A stretch of 64,000 nt of DNA, from contig CACRXP010000612.1 in NCBI GenBank assembly GCA_902702965.1, forward strand, positions 1-64,000. Reading direction: 5' to 3'. The stretch's first letter is position 1. Each line of letters begins with the position of its first letter. The position numbers were made by a program, and so were the translations under genes. The notes beneath the pieces were generated by a model. It ran no database searches. It had not been told where the DNA came from and was given only the letters and a program-made list of their open reading frames with translations. Source of the DNA: Spirometra erinaceieuropaei. Taxonomy: Eukaryota; Platyhelminthes; Cestoda; Diphyllobothriidea; Diphyllobothriidae. Positions 43,424 to 55,400 of the stretch are shown here, piece by piece.

Positions 43424-46400
43424 GTAGTTGTTTTATATTTTAAAATGATTATATCATAATTAGATTAAATAAGCACCTATGATACATTTAAAGAAGTAAA
43501 CAATTTATTATATGAAACTTTTCATGGTGAAAGTTTTGGAATGGTTTGTCAAACAGACATTTGTGGAAACCTTTTTGAGCACACTAGTTTTATACTAATA
43601 TTATGTTTATTATTATTCGCTTCATCTGCTCTTGCCCCTAAACGACTATTGGCTGAAAATAAATGGGCCTTTATACATATTTGTTTATGTTGGTCGAATA
43701 GCATGTCATATTTTACCTATGTTTTACTGATAATCTGCGCTAGAAAACAGAGCTGGGATGGGTAAGGTTGATCATTAGGTCCCCGACAGGACCCCGTGCG
43801 CTATATAGCAGATACTTTAGTCTTCTAATTTCAGCGTTTTTGTGTCTCTAGAAAGGAATCGCCAAATTTGTGACTTCACGTCTCAGATTAAAATGTGATA
43901 CTGAAATTCTGGGCCACTGTCAATCAAAGCACGTAATACTCACTGATTATTAATAGAGAACTACTAATATATACAGGCACATTTCGCATGATATGCCAAA
44001 CTTAAGAGAACAGGCATTAGCTAGCAGCCAAGACAGTAATTCAATGATTTTCTCTAAATTTTTGTGTGACTATATTTTATTGACGTGCTGGACCTTCGTT
44101 GTTGATTTTAATTGTCTTTAGTTGACAAGATTTAATTATTTAAAATACCATCGTGTTATGTAAGGCTTGCAGTTTCACGCATGAATGCGCAGTTTTGTGC
44201 ACAAATATTCTTAAAGCTAGTTGACAAATAAGCATTTATCAGCACGTTTATCCTTAAAATACGTATTTGCAAAAATTGGATAGGCAGCCAACTTTTTTGT
44301 CTTCAAATACTGCTACCACTTTAAGTGCACATGCTTAAGCGTAATCTAACAAATATTCGTTTGAGATGGTATATGCGTTTGATCGTGTTTAAAATAATAA
44401 GACAATGATCTACTGTTTTCAAATAACTTTTGGGTAGATCGATTTGCTTCTAGCTGAGAAAATGACCAAATATCAGGACTTATCACATAAAAAAGATTAC
44501 ACTAAATGCCATTCTTGCTATCGTCAAGTCTAAGAGCAATTTTATAGCACCGTACGTTTTCTGTATGCTGAAAACTCTCATAAAAGAAAGCGCACATAAA
44601 GCATGCATTAATTCAATTTTAACAGTTTAAAATATCCGACAATCTGGCCCATATGTGGGAAATCACAAAAATAAACGCGGAGTATAGGATAACCTGTTTA
44701 TTGCTGTTCTACAAAATAGCAAGTCTAATACGCTGTTGGCATATATAATCAAATACGCTGTTATTGACAAAAGAAGTAACATAATACATCTAACAGACGT
44801 AATAAAAACTGCCAAGCTGAGCTTGGAAACTAAAAAAATGACCCATTTCATGCTAAAGCGCGTAAGTATCCGCTGAATAATTTATATTCAAATGAAGTGC
44901 AAGCGTGGCTAGTAACCTTCAGAAGTTGCTATATGTAGTTAGGTCTTACAGATGTGCATGAGTGTACTTTTTAATAAGAGACGCAACTGGATAAAATAGC
45001 GTTTGTTTATGGGAGATGATAAATAAGTCTCTTGGCCCATGGTTGTAAAAGGTGGTTGTAGCAAACCGCATACCAACTGCACGTCAACTGCATGCTTCAG
45101 CAGCTGGCCATTCGAGCCGCTATGAACTCGGGAGGTGCAAACCGCGTTAAGCATGTAGGGGCCTAGCAACTACAACCTATAAGTATTGCAACACCCGGGC
45201 AATTTACCACCGTTATCCGACTCTGTTTATGATGATGTATTCGAGTTAGAAACTGAAACGTCAGGCACATAAAGCTCTTATTCGCAACAGCAGTTGCATA
45301 AGGCGCAAGTTTGTAGTCATGAATAATGAAAGCACAGGTATCAATTATCGAAGTAACATTGTCATACCTCTTTTGTTGTATCAAGCAATCTTTCGGCTCA
45401 ATTATTTGACAGCTGCCAATTGCTTTCACCTTTCCAGGTCGGTTTTGCATACGCGAGGAGTAGACAAAACTAATGCCTGATTTTGTTTGTGTTAACGCCA
45501 AGTGTGTGAATGCACCAGTGCGGAAATATGCATCGGTAGTTATTTACTCAGAGAATACTAAGGTCAAGAAAATCATAGAAGATAGACTAAGAGCAAATCA
45601 ACTTATCCTGTTAGTAGAGGCACGGTCAGTAAACAATATTTTGAAATGCTAATGGAATTATTAAACAGTGTTTCCGAGTGAGTGGGATTGCTTAAGCGTA
45701 GTTATAATACCAAAAAAACTTGATGCATAATTTTACGGTAATGTTTTAGGTTTTCAATCAGTGACAGCAAAAAATGTCAACCCGCTCGATTTTTCAGACA
45801 TTTTACTAGTAAATTTAAAGCGAAACCCCCGGTCATTTATGCTCATCGTGCTTTACGTAAATACGTATTGAACCTTTCATTTTGCAATCTTTGCAGTGTT
45901 CAAAAAACATTGTTTTTCATATATTTTTTGCTAACTTCAAAATAAAAAACTCAAACATTATGTCCAAGTAAGCACCTCTTTAGTAAGCCTTGTTCACAGT
46001 AACTTTGCCTTCAACTTTCTACACAAATCCAGATTTTATTTGCATTGTGCTTTGGTTTAGAATGGCGATGGGGTGATACGACCTGCTGGTGCGTCCCCTA
46101 TCTACAGGGGATCAGCGTTTGTGCATCTTCGCTCACACTGCTTGTCATTGCACTCGACAGGTCTGTTTTAATATATCGTATTTTATGCTATCATTTCGTC
46201 TGTTAGACCGTCTAGGCTAATTTTCATTCAGCACTTTAATTTCCCAGCTTGTGAAATAATATCTTGCCTGTATTTCTACGGGCAGGGATTTGCAGTGACG
46301 AGAACTATTAACTAAAACTGTCTGATGTGTACTCTACTTAAAAGAAACGCATACGTACAGCCGTAATATTAGCTGCTGTTCAGCAATATACTATGATTAT

Positions 46401-49400
46401 TCAGGCAAAGCAAATATCAAATTTTGCTGAAACTTAAGATATGCTCTTTAGATGCACTAGTCATTTTAAATATATTTTACACAAATACATCAAAATAACC
46501 ATTTCGTACTTTATCTATTTGCAAAAAAAGTTTTCATTAAATTTTAGACTTGCATAGTAGTATTTTAACGTTCTAAAACTTAAAAGTAACGCTCATGTTG
46601 TAAAACGGCAGTGTCCTCTCAAAAATGTCGCATATCTAAATTTGTCAGCGTTATATGCAATGCACACAATAAAACTTGTGCCAGTTGAAACCTTTTTGGC
46701 CCGTACATTATATTTTTCCTATAAAGTATATATACGTATGGCGTTTGTGCACGAAACATATGCACCCTGCGACTTAGAGAATTTGATTGTAAGTATAATG
46801 GAACATTGCGTTTTACATTTATTTGGGATTTGTAGAAGCTTTAAAAATTAAATTATACCTTAATTGCTAATGAGTATTCATTATAGAAATAACTATAGTA
46901 ATAAAGCATATATCGTCATGTTTTCTGTAAGATATATTTGAATTTATACGGACATTAAAGTCCAAGGAAACACATTATGCAACTACAGTATTTGAAGTTT
47001 AATTAACGTCTTCCACTGGAAAGAAGCTTGTTCGAAATCCGGTATCCTAGAGTGTCTTAAAAAATTTCTGGTGCTTATGCTATAAAGACATTTATACTAC
47101 GACCTTTTTTTCGATTCGAGTGCACCTTATAAATTTCGGCTAACGTTTCTTGAGATAGCACGTAATATGTACATGCAAATTTTCCGCGCACGCAAACACT
47201 GCACAAGGGTTTTTATATTACAGAAGTAACCGATTGTTTCTTTACATTTTTCCCTGTATAATTCGTCTTTTTTTGGTTTCTATCACTATGGCACGTAAAC
47301 AGACCGCGTTGTGCCAGGTTCAAATGCATAAAAGCCAACAGTAGTGAGAGTGAAACGCTAGGAAGCACTTTACGTGATTCCCCTCAGAATACACGCCCAC
47401 AGAGGATATAAAAGTTGGAATCCTCACAGACATTAGTAGATTCACCCTTAATTGTAAACAAAACGCCGTTTAACTTCTTTCTAACGTCTGTGCGCACATT
47501 AAAGAGTCCCGCTACCTCAGCTTCTTGTCTAAAAATGTGCACTAAGTGTTTACATTGCAGACTTATCAAGCACCTCTTTAAATAATGTTTTTTCTCATAA
47601 AGCGCCAAGGAAGCCAACTGATTGGTACTTAATGTCGGACGAGGCATTCCCGAATAAGGCAGTAATGCTTAGCCCGCATAAGTAGAGAGCATGCAGTCGG
47701 TGAAGTCCAGGAAGTTTCCGCTAATAAATTATGACACATAAATAAGTAGGCTCGAAAACGAAAACCGAAAAAGGGTTTGGAACGTAGCAGCTGTTAAAAA
47801 CGAAAAGGAAGGTTTATAGCGCGGAGTTAAAGATGCCACATACTTACGACAAGATTGACAGCAGGAAACTGTTTGTGTACGAAGATCTTAAAGGAGTCAC
47901 TTTGCGAATTAGTTGGCAGAATGCATTTCTCGTGTCAGTGACTGAGAGCAGGCGCAAAAGTTGGTTTTCTTGAATCAGTATGTGCAAATATTCTTATCTT
48001 TAGCATGCCCAATTGCTCTTCTTGCGTTTAAACGTCCATTACGTTATCTTCACGTGATTATTTTAGAAAGTAAGGACAACGGATCCTCCAAGTAACGCTT
48101 TATTCACGCAGATGAGGAAAAAAGGCAGGTTGTAATATTCATAAAAATTACTCCAAGTTACACACTACGCGCGGAATCACAATCGTTTAACATAAAACAA
48201 CATGAGAGTCATTCGTCGATGGAACATAATTGTAAGAGGAAAGTAAATGGCATGTGTCCTACCAAACTGCCTTCACGTGCTGATTCCATTACCGTCATTT
48301 TAAGTAGTACTAGAGCGCATACTGCATGAAATTATTCAACAAGTGAAAAAAGTTCTTAGGTTTTGCGTTGTCAAACTAGACTTCTGTGTATATAATCGCC
48401 ATGCCTGATGTAAGTAATACGATACGACACGCTTGCGTTTCTCTAGTATATGCAGTGATTAAAAAGTGAATTTTTTTTACCAAAATATACTTTTTAGGCA
48501 TGACATTTGGAGAGGAATTATGTAAAGAATATGAAAACACGACCTCTATCCCAGAGAGTGCGTGTTCATCTTCTTTTCAACAAGAGCCTAAAATTTGCAT
48601 ATTCGTTTACATCCGTGAAAAAAAAATGCCTAATTTTAAGAGTTTGACAAGCAGCAGCAATCTATCTTATCTTTTGGGGCAATCAGTTGAAGATGCCAAA
48701 AGCTTCTTAGTTGTTGCCGACATCCTAAGCTCCCCCAGACTTTTAAGTGCATTTCGTCATCGCTAGAAAATGAATAGGATTTTGTGCTGAGAAAAGTTCC
48801 CCAAAACATACTAAATGGTGTGAATACGATTAACGTTTTTTGGTTTTGGACCACTTATTTCATTCATCCATGAGTCCTTTGTTATGTGGCCTTATGAAAA
48901 CGTTTTTGATTTCGATAAGACTTTTGGGAGGTCAACCGGAGTTTTCATTACTTTGGCCGGCCGCATCTTGAACACTGCTGAGACCGAAAATTACATCAAA
49001 TTATTTCACTTTATGTGGGCTAACTAATTGAGAAGACAATCGTATACTTGCCCAACCATGCTGGATCTCACGCTAATTTTCATTGGTCATATAATTTTAA
49101 AGAAGTCGTAGGCGTTTTTTAAACATTTTGTTATTACGAATTCTTATTAATTTAGTTGTTCGTGTGAATAGGCGCACTGTAGACATGTGATTGACCTTCA
49201 ACTCCTTCTAATGGACACTTCTAATAGGTGATCATTATTTAAGGAGTACCCTCTGCTGTGTTCATACAGATACCTGGCTATTTGCTTTCCAATGCGGAAG
49301 CTCATTCGACGAACGTTGGCCAAGAAGCTGATCGTTGTCATATGGATCATCTCGGCCATCCTCTTTATCCCCTGGGCAGTACACTACAAAGTAACCGTCA

Positions 49401-52400
49401 GTGAGGGCGTCAATGTCTGCCATGAGCTATGGCCCTCGGAGACCGCTGAACGCTTCTTCTTTCTCGGCATTGTTACCATCCTGGTCTACACCGCGCCCCT
49501 GCTCATAATGGCCTTCTGCTATATAAGCATTATTTTGAAAATATGGGGGCGATTCCAGGAGGACGGTCCCCGTGACGAGAAAAGTATAACGAAGGATTTC
49601 ACTAACGGGGAGGATTATCGAATCAACCCGGACTCAATGAGCGCTGAAAAGAGCTCCACTGTAAACGGCCATGACAGTTTGTCCAGTGAGAAAACCTATG
49701 CAACGAGGTACTATCCCGGCGTCAGATGGCAGCAGAATGAACCGACGTAAGTGTCCTTACATATGAATCAGATTAAATTGCATTCTCCCTGAGCAATGAC
49801 CCTTGGCAGTCAGTTGTCTTCGCTGGATGATCATTGAATATTTGGGGTCAACCTCGAAAACGACGATGATGGCAGTAATGTTAAGTATTTTGGCCGTGAC
49901 AGCGTGTGCTATGCCAATACCGCCAAACCATGGCTCTCACAGCCTGGTATGCGAAGGCAGATCTATGCCACCTGGTTACCTGACGGTAGATGCAGTTGCG
50001 CTCCCACTGAGTATACAGGTGGTTAACATGGCTGCCCAGTCATCCTTGGCCTTCTGACCACTGTTGGGATATTGTTGTTGTCCAGGGAGTGTGAGGGCAC
50101 GCGTAGGTGCGAGTCCGGTCGTGCCAACCACCTGCGTTCTCCCCTCCCCGGTCTTCTTGGTTCTGTCTGGAGACCGGTTTCAGGTGGGGAGGAGGAGAGA
50201 ATGTGGTAGATGCTGCGCAATTCTACTATTTCTATAAATTAATTCACAGGTAAGTCGCCGTGCCTTCTGCATCTTTTTGTGTAGCACACGATGCACACCA
50301 TCTATTCGGCGGTCCAACTGTCGTTGAGCACACCGACCAGTAAAATGCCGTTGATTTCGACTTCAGCACTGCTCGTAATGATGATGATAATGATGATGAG
50401 GCCAGATCTTTTTCGTCCGTGTGAAATTCTGTTGTTGTGCAAAAGACACGTTCATGTGCATAGCATGCAAAGGTGTCTTGTTTTTGACTTTATAAGCCAA
50501 TCTCAGCGTCAGTCGTTTGACCGACTGAGACAGTGGGCTGATGTACGTGGAAGGTAAGGAGAATGCGAGTTTCACTCTCGTTCTGATGATCCTACATATA
50601 TAGTAAGTGGGCTACTCATGAAATGTTAACATAAATTCTGGAACGAGTCTCCGTTTCCATAAGATTAATCAAGTAGGGTTGTAAAACTGATCAACGTGCA
50701 GAATAATTCTATAATATTTCAGTTACCCCTATACGCCGGCACTCGAGTAAATTTCTTTCCGGTTACATTCAAAGACCATACTCCGTAAAAATGCCAAAGA
50801 AATGAGAGCGTTTTTGTTTTATTCATTTTTGATGCCCTTAAAGATTTAACTGTATTTCATAGAAACCATGCATAAAAGTATTTATTATTTTTGCTTATTC
50901 AGTAGGAAATTACGTCTACTTTCAATTTTACACTCGAATGCTTGGTAAATTTGGTTTTATAAAATTTTTCTAATTGCCGATTAATTTTGAACCCAATCTA
51001 CCGATACACCTGCATTCAGGATTCAAAAATACAAGACGTATAAGTTCCGCATAGAGAAAACCATACATTTCTTTACGGTATTAAGAGAAGACCATAGGGG
51101 TTCATAAAAGGAAGCGGTGGATTTGAGCCACATTGTTAACTTAACAAGCTACATTGGAAAATGCAGATACATGACGCTTTACGAAGGGCCATTTAACGCT
51201 ATTAAAAATCTCACGATTTGAAACTTTTTAAAAACCAAACTTTTAAGCATGTTTTACATGACACATAATTGGATATTCAGAGCTACCGAACACCGATGAA
51301 AAAATGCATGCTATTTAAGTAGTTATTTTTAACGCAGCATGTGCTTTTGATGCAGCCGGAAAGAAGTTTATTTAAATGCCATCGTCCTGGGGTAACTGAA
51401 TTATTATGGAATTGTGCTGCACGATGATTGGTTTTACAGTCCTTCTTAATTAATTATTTCGAAACGGAAACACATTTCGGAATTTCTGTTGACGTATCAT
51501 GAATTAGCCCACCTAATGAACACACTTAGGCGCATCAAATGCAATAAGTTGAACGGCTGCCAACTAGTGAGATTACCTGGTCCTGAAGATACGATATGTC
51601 CTTAAGTTCTGGTTTTGTGAAATCCTGGTTTAGTTAGTTTGAACTGGAGGGTTTAGCGGCAAGCAGGGGCGCGAGTCAGCCATTTGTGCCAAATCCCGCT
51701 TCTACCTCAAGTTTTGAGACCGGGTAAAGATGAGAGAGCTCCGTAAATGCTGCGCAAGTCAACTAACTCACATGCAGGCCGCCATCACAGCGTACGCCAC
51801 GCTGTGGGGCGCACAAATGTCGTTAGAAACGGCGGCCGAAATGCCCATTGCGATGACGATGATTCCTTATTGAAATGCCACTTAAATCTACTATTCACGG
51901 ACCACTCATTTACACTGAGCTCTCACAAAATGTAAGAACCTGATATGCCACGCTTCAGCAGGTCATGGCTCTCGCGGCTCTGTTTGCCCTGACAGTTCTC
52001 TGACCACTGGTTCCCTGGCAGCAGATGAGTCTGCGCTACCATTGCGTGCGCAGGTTGTAAGTTTAGCTGTCAATATTGTGCTCCGATCTGTCGTGTTGTT
52101 GTCTCTGATGGTCAAAATTCGCGTCAGTTACTGTGTGTGGTGAAGCGCCGAGGTGCGGAATCGGCCGCGCCATCCACCAGCGTCCTCTGTCGCCTCGGGA
52201 CTTGTTCATATTGTTTTCGCATAAAGAAGATGCGGCAGAAGTCTACGCTCACTGTAAGCTAATTCACACGCAATTCACCATGCTTGAGTAAGGTTGCTGT
52301 GGAGCGCACGGTGGAACTGTCGATTAAGAGTGACAGTTGATTGCAAATACGTAACTTTGACTTGGCGGTCAACAAATAAAACCTCTCGAAACCAATTTTT

Positions 52401-55400
52401 TTTGAAAATCAAATATGCTGGGGTATGGCTCGGAACCTAAGTGGATCTGGGCAGTGCAGATGCACAATAAGATGCCATTAGATTTACTATGTTTTTTATA
52501 CGAGAAATAAACAATAGTAAGCGGAATATTCCAAATCATTGTCGATCGGGATAGTAGAGGTTCTTGATTCCGTTATAAAACAATTAATAAATAATCTGAA
52601 ATAAAGGATAAAAGTTAACCAAGGTACTAGCAGGAAACCAAGCAATTTGAAAAATAACAAAAACCAACTTAATTTAAGTCTCACTTTCTTTGTTATGCAA
52701 ATCACAACGTCAACCGGAGAAACTCCTGAAAATTGAAAATTAAATATCAAGCTAGAAACGAGGAACCAAATATGCTCAGACTTCGAATTAATGCTTTAAA
52801 CAAACCGAAATTACAAGTCCGCACGACACCACTTTTACCCGAGACAGTTCGCCAAATGTTACGTACCGTAAAGAGCTCATGAAATCGATGCGATAATGGC
52901 AAGACCGCAACACAATAGGCATAGACGAATAAACGAAAGTGGCTTAATGACATATGTCTTCGGCGTTTTCGCATTGTGCTTTTGAGAAAACCTAACTTTC
53001 AATGCACTCTCGTCCCGTGATCCTCGTTATGCCCTACCAGATCAAAGCCATATAATTCAGCGCTGTCGTCAAATACCGATGTTTTTGTTTATTTTTACTT
53101 CCTGCCAGGAATCTCGAAACTTATGAAAATTATGGCAGTAGGTGAGATTGCTAGTAAACAGGGGGCCGTTGTGGTGTGAGTGCTTAACTTTTGTTCTCAA
53201 TCCAAACCGGGTAAAGACGCTGTTCTCCGAAATAGGAAAATGTTATTTGAACCAGGTAAAAAACGGTTTGAAACTCTATTTACGTAGTAGAGGTATATAA
53301 TAATAGACTCAGATTTTTGACAAAACGGTAGTATTGATTTCCGTCTGCTGACCAGCACAAATGGACGCATGAATATCGCATGTGCTAAAACAACCACATC
53401 CCAACAAAGATCGTACGAGAGCGTTAGTGCCGCTGTGAGCCGACGTCTCGGTTGTAAAGCAATTCGAAACTAAAATCTCTTGCGTGCAACTTTTCACTAG
53501 GGTTTTGCTGATTAAAGACTGCAAGTGTACAAGAAACCGTCATAAAAATGCCCCCTTGGTCTCAAATCGATAAGGAAAATCGCTCAAATTTCTCGGGCAA
53601 AAAAGATTAGTGCAAATGAATTTAATTAATCAGGAGGTTCTTTTTCTCATTCAAAGACTATGAGGGTCTTACTGAAAGTAAATTTGTTAAAATCTTATGA
53701 TTAGTTCATGCGGCACTATACGGACTGTGATACTTCGAACCCAACAGGCAAATAGAAGTCATTCAACGGCCGCTGTGGCTTGCAATTTGTCAGTCAATTA
53801 GTAGACATGAAAAGTGGATTGTACCTACCTCAGAAAAGATAATAATAAGACCTACCTTTCCCGCTTGGAAACTAACATTTGCATGTCGCTGATTTGTATT
53901 TTTAAAAGAAGAATTTCAAACATTAATGGACATTACGTATAACATGACTTATGCAAGCAACAAAAGCACGACAATACAACAAAACGGTATTTTTTTACAT
54001 AATAGCGGAGGTAAGAAAGTCATTTAAGTCACATGTAAAACAGACTGAGCTTTAATTCACCCGATTGAGGCGTGTACTGCTGAAGCCTGCTCGCTGACAA
54101 GACAGAATTATTCCTTTCTGCTCTGAAATCAACGTTCGTCGATGCGCTACTACTACATGTGATTAAAACCTTCCGATTACAGCACTATGAAAGGAAGGCG
54201 TTAGTACCGATGGCAGCGGACCGCTCGATTATAAGAAGATATGGGATTAGAACCACAAATGTAAAAACCTGCACTGGGATAGTGCTGATTACTGACTCAA
54301 ATATATCAGAAAACCCAATTAAAAGGACTTTTCAATCTGAATTCGGAAAATATCTATCATTTCACTTTTTCGCAGTGTAAGATGTTGATGCGCGTTAATT
54401 TGTATCGTTAGACAGTCTTTTCATGTTGAATACAGTATAAAAAGTTTTTACGCAAAATACGATCGTTTTACTCTATAAATGCATTATTAGCCAGTCAATG
54501 CTTTAAGGTTTTTTGTACCACACAGAAAAATGTTTCAATCAGTCAGCCACCGCAATGGTGTTCAAGTGGTCCTCTTTTTAAGTAAAAAAAGGTAAGGATA
54601 TAATCGGGCTTGAATGTCCAGGGGAAGGCATTTCGTGGATCTATAATAACCTTGGTAGCATATGAAGTTGCGTTTAGCCTAAATCCCCTTTTACTAAAGA
54701 GACATTTGGAATACCAGTTTACGCTCCGCATAAGATGCCATTTCTACATTAAAAAGTACGATTGACACTGAAATTAGTGAACATGGAAAGACAGCCATGT
54801 CGAATGAAATCCAGAGTTTGGTACAGCGGCCGCAAATGTCGTCATCAAAATACCCGAGCAGGAAAAGCACCGAAATATGAGGAGACGATATTATTCGTAC
54901 AATTTGAGAGGAAAAAATCCTTTGGACCGAATAAGAAACGCACAGAAATTCCAGTCACCTGATAGAGGCGTGTACTGCTATAGTCTGATTGTTGACAAAA
55001 CATAACTGTTTATTTCTGTTCTGAGAGCAAAGCCGATCAATGCACGCGTATCACATGTGATTAAATTTTCGTAATCTCCAAAACATAACGCGGGGGCGTT
55101 ATTGCTGATGTGAGAGGAGCACTGGGTTAAATGTGATTCGGTAGTATAATCTTGTTTGTGAAAATCCGCACTGACATATTGCTGATTAAGGACGACGAGA
55201 ATAGTAGGAACCACCACATACATGTCTTCTTAATTTTAATTCGAGAAATAATTAGCACTTTAGTTATTCGCAAGTTGAATTGCTAACGCGTAATAATTTG
55301 TATCATTGAATAGTCGTTTGATGTGGACTGAAACATACTACGATTTTTTAAAACAAATTATACTCTTCTTTTGAGTATGAAATTGGAAAAAGACGTGATT

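Noticed and set aside
43541..43765. Hydrophobic frame after GPCR exon 1 with a W..F..C pattern like TM3
   Set aside because: No AG acceptor in the required phase, wrong Trp-Cys spacing, no DRY ending.
45541..45630. Frame ending GCACG|GTCAGT that could complete an arginine codon before exon 3
   Set aside because: The upstream residues are charged (KKIIEDRLRANQ) and cannot be TM3.
48500..48766. Candidate TM3 exon in GPCR intron 2 (good acceptor, FGEELCK motif, matching phase)
   Set aside because: The following residues are charged and polar, not a membrane helix, and no DR ending with a donor follows. The exon at 46061-46160 fits perfectly instead.
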